A DNA stretch of 13,742 bases from an uncultured Pedobacter sp. Lineage in GTDB: Bacteria; Bacteroidota; Bacteroidia; Sphingobacteriales; Sphingobacteriaceae. The stretch lies in contig NZ_CAMLHF010000153.1 of assembly GCF_946479715.1 (NCBI RefSeq), positions 1 to 13,742 on the forward strand. The letters run 5' to 3'. This document shows, piece by piece, positions 7,401 through 13,742 of the stretch. Position 1 is the stretch's first letter. Each line of letters starts with the position of its first letter. Both the position numbers and the translations under genes were made by a program. The notes beneath the pieces are model-generated. The model was not told the DNA's origin. It saw nothing but the letters and a program-made list of their open reading frames with translations, and did no database searches.

Positions 7401-8456
7401 CCAGAAGAAATGAGGGAAAGGATCTTTGAATCTTTTGTCAGATTAAAAGAAACATCCAATCAAATCGGTACAGGTATAGGCTTGGCACTTGCGCGTTCTT
7501 TATCAAAATTACATGGTGGCACTTTAACATTTCATGCCGATGAAAATGAAATGAATGTGTTCGAAGTAAAACTACCTTATTATCCTTCTAACGAAGCCAT
7601 TGAAGAAAAATCAGTTCAACAGGAAATTATAACCGTCCCGGTTTATCAGGAAATAAGCCCTGAAATTGAAAACACAACCCAAGACGCTAAACCACTGATA
7701 TTGTTGGTAGATGATAATGCCGATATCCTACAGTTCATTTCAAAAGAACTTAGTTCCACGTACAATTGCATTACCGCCTCTAATGGTCAGATAGCGTTGG
7801 ATATGATAAAAGAGCAAACAGTACAACTGATAGTTAGCGATGTAATGATGCCGGTTATGGATGGTTATGAACTGTGCAGGCAAATAAAAACCAATCTTGA
7901 TTATAGCCACATACCGCTTATTCTGCTAACAGCAAAAAGTGCATTTCAATCAAAAATAGAAGGCCTGGAAATAGGGGCCGACGCATATATAGAGAAGCCG
8001 TTCTCCCCACATCACTTACAGGTGCAAATTCAAAACCTGTTGTTCAACAGAAATCAGTTAAAAGACTACTTCGTAAGGTCGCCTTTAATTCATATAAAGA
8101 GCATTGCCCATACTAAGCCTGATGAGATCCTTTTAGAAAAACTGAATGATTTTATCCTTAAAAATATTGCCAATCGTGATCTGGATGTAGACAAACTAGC
8201 CGAAACATTAAACATGAGTCGGGCCACATTCTATCGTAAAATAAAATCCATTTCTAACCTGTCGCCAAACGAGCTCATCAATATCACACGACTTAAAAAA
8301 GCGGCAGAACTACTTGTAGAAACAAATTATAAAATTCAGCAAATAGCTGATTTAACAGGTTTTACCTCTCAATCGCAATTAGGTAGGGCGTTTACAAAAC
8401 AATTTGGTGTAACACCGTCAGAGTATGCTAATAATTTCATCAGGAAAAATGAATAA
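4452..8456 (+). CDS. Hybrid two-component system sensor/regulator (HTCS)
   Basis: One polypeptide carries sensor, kinase and DNA-binding response regulator. In this family the periplasmic part binds a sugar and the C-terminal domain activates utilisation genes. The 1334-residue protein has a signal peptide (about 1-20, ending LKA before QPYY). About 13 recognisable propeller repeats with WVGT-like motifs follow (about 25-660), then a Y_Y_Y domain (about 690-768) and one membrane helix (about 772-798). The cytoplasmic part has HisKA with phospho-acceptor H832 in THEIRTPL and HATPase_c with N949 in the N-box and GTGIGL at 1006-1011. The receiver has D1087/D1088, phospho-acceptor D1130 in SDVMMP and K1182. 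An AraC-type HTH ends the protein (about 1230-1330). The ATP-lid G1 box reads NDGFLIP (978-984) and lacks the usual second Gly. The start codon is TTG; no upstream ATG is seen and the signal peptide fits this start. It heads an operon with the cyclase. Confidence 0.95.
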   Translation: MKKLTTTALFLFVFLNLLKAQPYYFRHYQVEQGLSYNSVFSIVQDSKGFLWFGTKDGLNRFDGYSFKVFRSKPGDTTSLRNNVIRAIFEDTRKQLWVGTSNGLYCYNDTTQQFKLVPITLNKGVWDMKSHGNNDICFIADRKLYKYNRTKHTFEEFSKHQDFEATATTFSRDGTLWVSSPDGLIRKYNKANDSFTSFNLFKNSPPVISHWIDKIYATASNSILVGTSHQGVKLFDLATLSYKDILTFNKDKTSIYAKNFIHNNGDEYWVATESGVFVYNLKTGKYTNLRKNPNDRYAISDNAVYTFAKDKEGGIWVGTYFGGVNYYPKPFTFFDKFFPQNNKRSLSGSAIREICNDKFGNLWVGTEDAGVNKISPNGDFTAFIPDGSKTSIAHTNIHGLKAIGDELWIGTYEQGLDILDIKSGKVIRHYDKGDAPNALKSNFVDCFYQTRLGDILVGTADGLYRYNKTTHDFTLIKEVPQNFHYTAITEDADGTIWTATISGGLLYFNPKTNKHGFYINDAKNENSLSDNFVNGVFISADKTLWVTTENGLNQFNPVDKTFKRFGTKDGFPSDVFYKTEEDKAGNLWISSSKGLICYNPNTKKIRVYTTANGLLSDQFNYNSSFQDAGGQIYFGSVNGLVSFNPSQFKQNTIVPQVYITGFQVFNQELLINAEGSPLKKSISYTDQIKLKYDQSTFSIDFAALAYTDHETAEYAYKLEGVDKDFTYLKKNRRVFYTKLSPGKYTFLVKGANSSGVWNETPRELIIEISPPFWLSGWSYLFYLLLSIAAVYALVVYTNNKIKLRNKRKIEQLENQKEREIYEAKIEFFTQITHEIRTPLTLIKGPLETVIKKYAPAPEVLNYLLTMEKNADRLLHLTNQLLDFRKIESREYSLNLMKTNISEILREHYLRFKNAAEEKQIYFQLNLPQTEFYSNADAEALNKILSNLLSNAIKYADKRVDVLLVSPEPESNQYAIVVKNDGFLIPEEMRERIFESFVRLKETSNQIGTGIGLALARSLSKLHGGTLTFHADENEMNVFEVKLPYYPSNEAIEEKSVQQEIITVPVYQEISPEIENTTQDAKPLILLVDDNADILQFISKELSSTYNCITASNGQIALDMIKEQTVQLIVSDVMMPVMDGYELCRQIKTNLDYSHIPLILLTAKSAFQSKIEGLEIGADAYIEKPFSPHHLQVQIQNLLFNRNQLKDYFVRSPLIHIKSIAHTKPDEILLEKLNDFILKNIANRDLDVDKLAETLNMSRATFYRKIKSISNLSPNELINITRLKKAAELLVETNYKIQQIADLTGFTSQSQLGRAFTKQFGVTPSEYANNFIRKNE

Positions 8457-8467
8457 ATTAGATCACC

Positions 8468-9517
8468 ATGAACCGCAGAACACAATATAAGATAAAGCAA
8501 CTTGGAGCAATTATAATAGCATGGCTCATTATTGGCTTTATAATGGCCGTTTATGATCATATGATATTGTACACCAATAATTCATTGGGCCCATCTGCCG
8601 ATTATACATTCCTTTCATCGGTCATTAGAAACATGTTTGCCGCACTGATTGGAGCCCTTTTAGGTGGAAGTTTGCTCGTATTCTTTGTAAACGTAAAGTA
8701 CCAGGATAAGTCTTACGGCTATACCGTACTTGCTGTAATGATATCTTTTGTGCTTATTATTTTGTTCATCAACGTATTATTCCGTATTTTTTCTGTTCAG
8801 GATACACATCGGCTTTTTAAAAATGGTCTGGCCTGGGGAGTCGTAGTGGCTGTTACCCAATTACTTCTGCAAATCAATAGCAAATTTGGCCACGGCACGT
8901 TCTGGAACATTGTAAGCGGAAAATACAATACCCCAAGAGAGGAACAACGCATTTTTATGTTTCTGGACATCAATTCATCCACAACTATAGCTGAACAGTT
9001 GGGCGATCAAAAGTACCATGAATTTCTTAAAGACTTCTTTACCGACATTACCAACCCCATATTAGACAACAAAGGAGAAATATACCAGTATGCCGGCGAC
9101 GAAGTTATTGTGGCCTGGAAATATCAGGACGGGATTGAAAACAGTATGTGTGTACGATGTTTTTTCGATATAAAGACCTACATTAACAGTATAAAAAATA
9201 AATACCTAAAGCGTTATGGTGTGGTGCCTACCTTTAAAGCCGGAATCCATTGTGGTAAAGTTGTAGCTGGCGAGGTTGGAATAATTAAGCGGGATATAAC
9301 CTACTCTGGTGATGTATTGAACACAACTTCCAGGATACAGGGAATGTGCAAGCAGTACGATGAGGAAGTAATTGCATCTTCAGAGCTCATAAACAAGCTT
9401 CAGTTAACCAGCAGTTATATAGTGCAGGCCCTGGGGTCAATAAAATTAAAAGGCAAAGAGCACGAAATGCTGCTTAGTTCAGTTAAGCCTTCAATACCAA
9501 TCACTATAGATTCCTAG
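8468..9517 (+). CDS. Membrane-anchored class III adenylate/guanylate cyclase
   Basis: It is predicted to convert a nucleoside triphosphate (ATP or GTP) to the 3',5'-cyclic monophosphate at the inner face of the cytoplasmic membrane. The 349-residue protein has four hydrophobic segments (about 12-33, 46-71, 78-100, 113-130) and then a class III catalytic domain (about 158-335). Both metal-binding aspartates are present, D167 in FLDINSS and D211 in YAGDEV, 44 residues apart as in active cyclases. N285 and R289 in LNTTSRI match the transition-state residues, and K328 in KLKGK matches the phosphate-binding lysine, so it looks active as a homodimer. The two positions that choose the base are Q207 and T278 rather than Lys/Asp (adenylate) or Glu/Cys (guanylate), so the substrate is open. 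It starts 11 bp after the HTCS stop and ends 6 bp before the next gene, which indicates cotranscription. No separate extracellular sensor domain is visible; input could come through the helices or from its operon partners. Confidence 0.9.
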   Translation: MNRRTQYKIKQLGAIIIAWLIIGFIMAVYDHMILYTNNSLGPSADYTFLSSVIRNMFAALIGALLGGSLLVFFVNVKYQDKSYGYTVLAVMISFVLIILFINVLFRIFSVQDTHRLFKNGLAWGVVVAVTQLLLQINSKFGHGTFWNIVSGKYNTPREEQRIFMFLDINSSTTIAEQLGDQKYHEFLKDFFTDITNPILDNKGEIYQYAGDEVIVAWKYQDGIENSMCVRCFFDIKTYINSIKNKYLKRYGVVPTFKAGIHCGKVVAGEVGIIKRDITYSGDVLNTTSRIQGMCKQYDEEVIASSELINKLQLTSSYIVQALGSIKLKGKEHEMLLSSVKPSIPITIDS

Positions 9518-9523
9518 GCACTT

Positions 9524-11119
9524 ATGAAAATAACTTTACTACTTATTGGTTTTTGTATAGCCTCTGTTTCTATATTCGCCCAGACCCCCAAAAACACACT
9601 GGACGAATTGAACCAAAGCATTACCGCAAAAGATGAATTTGATAAGATAAAATTAAAACGCATTTCAGATCTCGAGGGTTCACTAAACGATAAACTCTCT
9701 CTAACAGAAAAATACAATATATATTCGAGTCTATACCACGAGCATAAGTCATTTAACTATGATAAGTCATTTTTCTATTCTCAAAAAATGCAAACTGCAG
9801 GCCGCTTATTAAAAGATCCGGTTAAGATAGCCGATGGTAAAATAAAATTGGGGTTTATTCTAATATCCTCCGGTATGTTTAAAGAAACCTTCGACTCTTT
9901 AAATACGGTAAACGTTAAAATACTTCCCGATAGTCTCAGAAGAGAATACTACTTTCTTACAGCACGTACCTATTATGATCTTGCAGATTATGATAAAGAC
10001 AAATATTACACACCAATCTATAACAAACAGGCAAATATCTACATCGATTCGGCAATTGCGTTGTCAGATCCCAAATCATATGATTACACTTACAACCTCG
10101 GACTTAAATACCTAAAACTGGGTCAAAAGGATAGATCATCAGTTCTTTTAATAAAACTGATGAAAGATTTTAAGCTCAGTAATCACCAGACGGCTATTGT
10201 TGCATCCACCCTAAGCGACATATATATCCAGAACAAGGACGATAATGAAGCTATAAAACTCTTGCTAATAGCTGCAATTGCTGATATTAAATCTTCTACA
10301 AAGGAGGCTGCAGCAATGCTAAACCTAGCACAGCTACTGCACAAAAAAGGAGATGTGAAAAATGCCTATATATTTATAAACCAGGCAATGAATGATGCAT
10401 CCTACTATGGTGCCCGGCAGCGTAAAATGCAGGTAAGTGCCATTTTAATGGTAATAGCAGGGGAGAAGATCAATTCAGTAGAAGAACAGCGAAGGATATT
10501 GTTCATTTATGCCGCTTTACTTACACTTTTAATCACTGTAGTAATCTTGTTTGCCTTTATTATTTCCAGACAGCTAAAGAAATTAAGAAAAGCGGATAAA
10601 TTGATCATCGAAGCCAATGTTTCCCTACACGAAACCATTGATAAATTGAATGAGGCAGATAAAATTAAGGAAGAATACATCGGGTATTATTTCAATCTGA
10701 TTACAGAATACATCACTAAGCTGGATAGATTTAAAAGATCAGTAAACAATAAACTCGTCACTAAAAAATTTGATGACATACAGGGCTTGGTGAATAATAT
10801 AAACCTTAAAAAAGAACGCGAAGAATTGTTTGTGAACTTTGATAGGGCCTTCTTAACCCTTTTCCCGAATTTTGTAGAAACCTTTAATTCTCTGTTTGCA
10901 CCGGAGCATCAGATCGCACTTAATGCCGGTCAGCTTTTAAATACCGATCTTAGAATATTTGCACTGATTAGGTTAGGAATTAGCGATACAGAAAAGATAG
11001 CTTCTATATTGGAATATTCTATGAATACCATTTATAATTATAAGGCAAGAATTAAAAGTAAATCATTAATTCCCAATGATGATTTTGAGGATGTAATCTT
11101 AGCTATAAGAACAACTTAA
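9524..11119 (+). CDS. DUF6377-type membrane-spanning regulator with TPR and HTH
   Basis: This is probably a one-component transcription regulator that senses in the periplasm and binds DNA from the membrane. The 531-residue protein has a signal peptide or first membrane helix (about 1-19, ending FAQ before TPKN). An alpha-helical, TPR-like periplasmic region follows (about 55-310), then a membrane helix (about 325-347) and a charged coiled coil (about 350-385). The C-terminal cytoplasmic domain ends in a LuxR/GerE-like HTH (about 472-520, with IRLGISDTEKIASILEYS). I recognise the overall plan as that of Bacteroidota proteins labelled DUF6377, often found beside SusC/SusD genes; the plan resembles SusR-like regulators. 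That assignment is from memory of the family. DNA binding is inferred from the HTH. The gene begins 6 bp after the cyclase stop, so it is third in the HTCS operon, and it precedes the susC-like gene by 223 bp. Confidence 0.8.
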   Translation: MKITLLLIGFCIASVSIFAQTPKNTLDELNQSITAKDEFDKIKLKRISDLEGSLNDKLSLTEKYNIYSSLYHEHKSFNYDKSFFYSQKMQTAGRLLKDPVKIADGKIKLGFILISSGMFKETFDSLNTVNVKILPDSLRREYYFLTARTYYDLADYDKDKYYTPIYNKQANIYIDSAIALSDPKSYDYTYNLGLKYLKLGQKDRSSVLLIKLMKDFKLSNHQTAIVASTLSDIYIQNKDDNEAIKLLLIAAIADIKSSTKEAAAMLNLAQLLHKKGDVKNAYIFINQAMNDASYYGARQRKMQVSAILMVIAGEKINSVEEQRRILFIYAALLTLLITVVILFAFIISRQLKKLRKADKLIIEANVSLHETIDKLNEADKIKEEYIGYYFNLITEYITKLDRFKRSVNNKLVTKKFDDIQGLVNNINLKKEREELFVNFDRAFLTLFPNFVETFNSLFAPEHQIALNAGQLLNTDLRIFALIRLGISDTEKIASILEYSMNTIYNYKARIKSKSLIPNDDFEDVILAIRTT

Positions 11120-11342
11120 TCCATTTCAGTACCTATATTTCGTTTATATTTTTTAGAACCACTTTATTTTCAATTAACTGTAATACAGATTGTTAGTTAT
11201 TTATTGCCTCGTAATCGTTTATATTCGATTTTTGAAAATTGATTCTTCTCAATTTTTAGATTCTCTTTGATTTGTATTTGTAACCCAGCTGCCAGGCCGG
11301 AGCAAATACCAACAACCAAAAGATAAACCAAATATTAAACTA
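11120..11342 (+). promoter_or_regulatory. Leader and promoter region of the susC-like gene
   Basis: This 223-bp AT-rich gap has no reading frame of note and no clear terminator for the upstream operon. An 11-bp direct repeat TCGTTTATATT occurs at 11140-11150 and 11215-11225. TGAAAATTGA (11233-11242) and TCAATTTTTA (11249-11258) form a 10-bp inverted repeat with one mismatch and a 6-bp spacer. GTATTTG (11274-11280) and CAAATAC (11303-11309) form a perfect 7-bp inverted repeat around a GC-rich 22-nt centre. TGTATTTG (11273-11280) is one base off the -7 consensus TAnnTTTG and would give a leader of about 55-60 nt. Any of the inverted repeats could be an operator for the HTCS or the DUF6377-type regulator; the sequence does not decide which. 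Confidence 0.4.
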
Positions 11343-13742
11343 ATGAAAAGACAGGTACTAAAATCGATGGGTTTTTGTTGTTTGTTCCTTCTCGTCTCTT
11401 TTGCAGCTATTGCGCAAAAAAAAACAATTAGCGGAAAAATAACAGACCAAAACGGAACTCCACTTCCTGGAGTAACCGTTCAATTGAAAGGTACATCTGC
11501 AGGTCAGGTTGCAGATGGACTTGGTAACTATTCCATTACCGTAAACAATTCACAAAGTGATAAGCTGATATTTTCGATGGTCGGCTTTGCAACTGCCGAG
11601 CGCAGCGCTTCAGAAGGAGGTGTAATCGATGTAAAGTTACTGGAAGATAACACACAACTTGGAGAGGTAGTAGTAGTCGGGTATGGAACACAAAGAAGAA
11701 AAGATTTAACGGGATCAGTATCATCTATAAAGGGCGAGGCCTTCAAAAATCAACCCATTACAAATCCCACAGAAGCCTTACAAGGAAGAATTGCAGGTGT
11801 AAATATTGTGAAAAGTTCTGGGGCGCCTGATGCCCAGCCCTCCATTATCATCAGGGGATTATCTACACTAAGTCAGCCGAACCCACTGTATATTGTCGAT
11901 GGTGTCAGGGTCACAGACATCGGTAGTATAAACGTTCAGGATATTGAATCTATGGATGTACTTAAAGATGCTTCTGCAGCATCCATCTATGGTGCATCTG
12001 CTGCCGGTGGGGTAATATTGGTAACTACAAAAAGAGGTACAACTTCTAAACCTCAGTTTAATTACAATTATCGCTACGGCGTAACTACACCTAAAGTTGG
12101 CGACTTATTGGATAAAGATGGATACATCAGACTCCAAAACATCATCAATCCCGGTCGTTTTAATAATTCGACTAAATTGGATACCCTTGCAAATACTGAT
12201 TGGGTAGATCAGACTTTCAACAACGCCAGCGAACAAAATCATAATTTTTCGTTTACAGGCGCAGCCCCTATAGTAGACTACCTTTTATCTGGTTTTTATA
12301 ATAAACAAGAGGGGGTAGCCCGTAAGAATTTTTCAAACATTGGCGGAGGAAGGTTAAATACAAACTTTAAAATCGGCAACTGGCTTAAGTTTGGCGAACA
12401 GCTATCTGTGTCGCGTCGTACAACCTCTAATCCTCAAAATATAGGAGTTGAGGCGCAACTACACAACTCACCTTTTCGAACATTGCCGATTATCCCCGTG
12501 TTTAACATCAATGGAACTTATGGTACATTGCCTACAGGGTACCCTGGACTTGCATTTGCGGGAACACATCCTGTAGGGGCTATAGATAATGCTGATGTTG
12601 AGAATTTTAAGAATAATTTTCAGGCTAATGTATATGCCGAAATTAAACTGCCTTTGGACCTTACATTCAGAAGCAATGTAGGCTATACATTTTACGATGA
12701 AAGCCAAAATTATTTCCAGAACGCATTTTCAATTGGTGGTGTAGGCGCTGGTAAAAACTCATTAAATAAATTGTCAATACAGAGCCAGTCGCTTTTAACA
12801 AACTACATTTTAACCTATAATAAAACAATCAATAACCATAACATCAATGCAATTGCAGGATTTGAGCAGATCACAGGGAGGTATAATGACGCCAATACAA
12901 CTGCAATAGATGTATCGGCAGATGCCGGGAAAAAATATTCATTCATTCCAACTGCAAATACAACCTATCAGTTCAATGGCAAAAAAGATAACAATGCTTT
13001 GGTTAAATCCTTCTTCGGACGCATAAATTACAATTACAACAGCAAGTATTATTTGTCTGCTTCCTTAAGAGAGGATGCTAATTTTACAGTTTTTGGATCG
13101 AATAAACAACGTGGTTTATTCCCTTCAGCATCTGCAGCATGGAACATCTCTGAGGAATCATTTTTTAAAGCAGCTCTACCTGCTGTTAATAGTCTAAAAC
13201 TAAGAGCAAGTTACGGAGAGCTTGGAAACAGCAATATAGGAACATATAGGTTTCTCTCCAATTACCAGCCATTTACCAGTTTAGGCAACGGAAGCGCAGG
13301 GGGTGCCAATTTTGCTCCTGGCGGAACAATAATACCGGGAGTTGCATATAATCGGATACCAAATCCAAATCTGCACTGGGAAACCGTAAAAGAGTCCAAC
13401 GTAGGTCTTGATGGTGAACTGCTGGATAGCAAATTGTATTTCACACTAGAGTACTATAACAAGGAAACAGTCGATATGCTTTATGAACTTCCGCTTGCCC
13501 CAAGTGCGGGTATATCAGGTAGTTATTTAACCAATATTGGATCTGTAAGTAATAAGGGTATAGAGGCAATGATAGGCTACAGGGCTAAGATCAATGATTT
13601 TGGTTTCGATATTAACCTAACAGGTGCATGGAATAAAAACCAGGTAACCAAGCTGTCAACAGAAACCACTTCAGAACTGTTAGATGGTTATAATTTTTAT
13701 AACAATGGCGATATGGCTTTCCAGATTATGCCCAATCAAACC
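11343..13742 (+). CDS. SusC/RagA-type TonB-dependent outer-membrane receptor (3' end cut off by window)
   Basis: SusC-like proteins import oligosaccharides (or peptides) through the outer membrane using energy from TonB, normally with a SusD lipoprotein lid. The 800 visible codons are continuously open from the ATG at 11343 to the window end, with no frameshift or stop. Full-length relatives are usually about 1000 residues or more, so SusD should follow beyond the edge. A signal peptide (about 1-24, ending AIA before QKK) is followed by a carboxypeptidase-regulatory-like domain (about 28-105, with GKITDQNGTPLPGVTV). Next come a GEVVVVGYGTQ segment (about 106-116) typical of the family and a plug domain (about 118-235, with LQGRIAGVNI and PLYIVDGVR). 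The beta-barrel begins after that. A run of nine A at 11416-11424 lies just after the signal peptide. It stands downstream of the HTCS/cyclase/DUF6377 operon, which probably controls it. The substrate cannot be read from sequence. Confidence 0.95.
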   Translation, partial: MKRQVLKSMGFCCLFLLVSFAAIAQKKTISGKITDQNGTPLPGVTVQLKGTSAGQVADGLGNYSITVNNSQSDKLIFSMVGFATAERSASEGGVIDVKLLEDNTQLGEVVVVGYGTQRRKDLTGSVSSIKGEAFKNQPITNPTEALQGRIAGVNIVKSSGAPDAQPSIIIRGLSTLSQPNPLYIVDGVRVTDIGSINVQDIESMDVLKDASAASIYGASAAGGVILVTTKRGTTSKPQFNYNYRYGVTTPKVGDLLDKDGYIRLQNIINPGRFNNSTKLDTLANTDWVDQTFNNASEQNHNFSFTGAAPIVDYLLSGFYNKQEGVARKNFSNIGGGRLNTNFKIGNWLKFGEQLSVSRRTTSNPQNIGVEAQLHNSPFRTLPIIPVFNINGTYGTLPTGYPGLAFAGTHPVGAIDNADVENFKNNFQANVYAEIKLPLDLTFRSNVGYTFYDESQNYFQNAFSIGGVGAGKNSLNKLSIQSQSLLTNYILTYNKTINNHNINAIAGFEQITGRYNDANTTAIDVSADAGKKYSFIPTANTTYQFNGKKDNNALVKSFFGRINYNYNSKYYLSASLREDANFTVFGSNKQRGLFPSASAAWNISEESFFKAALPAVNSLKLRASYGELGNSNIGTYRFLSNYQPFTSLGNGSAGGANFAPGGTIIPGVAYNRIPNPNLHWETVKESNVGLDGELLDSKLYFTLEYYNKETVDMLYELPLAPSAGISGSYLTNIGSVSNKGIEAMIGYRAKINDFGFDINLTGAWNKNQVTKLSTETTSELLDGYNFYNNGDMAFQIMPNQT

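Noticed and set aside
8369..8560. 63-codon minus-strand frame spanning the HTCS/cyclase junction
   Set aside because: It overlaps two well-supported genes on the opposite strand, has no promoter element or recognisable product, and is best explained by chance.
12468..12707. 79-codon minus-strand frame within susC
   Set aside because: The plus strand encodes a continuous, conserved SusC barrel here. The antisense product is rich in Cys, Arg and Lys, as expected from a random frame.
11343..13742. Possible frameshifted or pseudogenised susC, because no complete open frame with a stop is present
   Set aside because: Translating from 11343 shows an unbroken frame through signal peptide, regulatory-like domain, plug and barrel to the last base. 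The gene simply continues outside the window.

Overview
The window looks like chromosome from a Bacteroidota bacterium, most likely Sphingobacteriaceae (Pedobacter-like). The support is an AT-rich sequence, promoter elements of the TAnnTTTG type, no obvious Shine-Dalgarno sites, a SusC-type TonB-dependent receptor, a hybrid two-component system (HTCS) and a DUF6377-type regulator. The genus is an inference; no ribosomal RNA is present to anchor it.

Left part (1-4255, all on the minus strand). Reading in the direction of transcription, there is a secreted glycoside hydrolase family 2 enzyme (2408-4255), a hairpin terminator, the potassium transporter gene kup (340-2277) with its own candidate promoter, and then two identical tRNA-Lys(TTT) genes in a 115-bp tandem arrangement (116-191, then 1-76) behind a good Bacteroidota-type promoter. 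kup and the tRNAs look like housekeeping neighbours.

Right part (4452-13742, all on the plus strand). Divergent from the GH2 gene is a tight three-gene operon: a 1334-residue HTCS sensor/regulator, a four-helix membrane-anchored class III nucleotide cyclase 11 bp later, and a TPR-transmembrane-HTH protein of the DUF6377 type 6 bp after that. After a 223-bp leader region comes a SusC-like outer-membrane receptor whose gene runs off the right edge (800 codons visible, no stop).

Together the right part and the GH2 gene look like the start of a polysaccharide utilisation locus. SusC would import an oligosaccharide and the GH2 enzyme would cut it in the periplasm. The HTCS would sense a sugar through its periplasmic propeller and drive the promoters. 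The unusual element is a nucleotide cyclase placed between two different membrane-spanning regulators. This suggests that sugar sensing here may be tied to cyclic-nucleotide signalling, and it is the best candidate for an undescribed system in the window. SusD and the remaining enzymes would be expected beyond 13742. All intergenic stretches are shorter than 300 bp; the three longest, between tRNA and kup, GH2 and HTCS, and DUF6377 and susC, are described individually.
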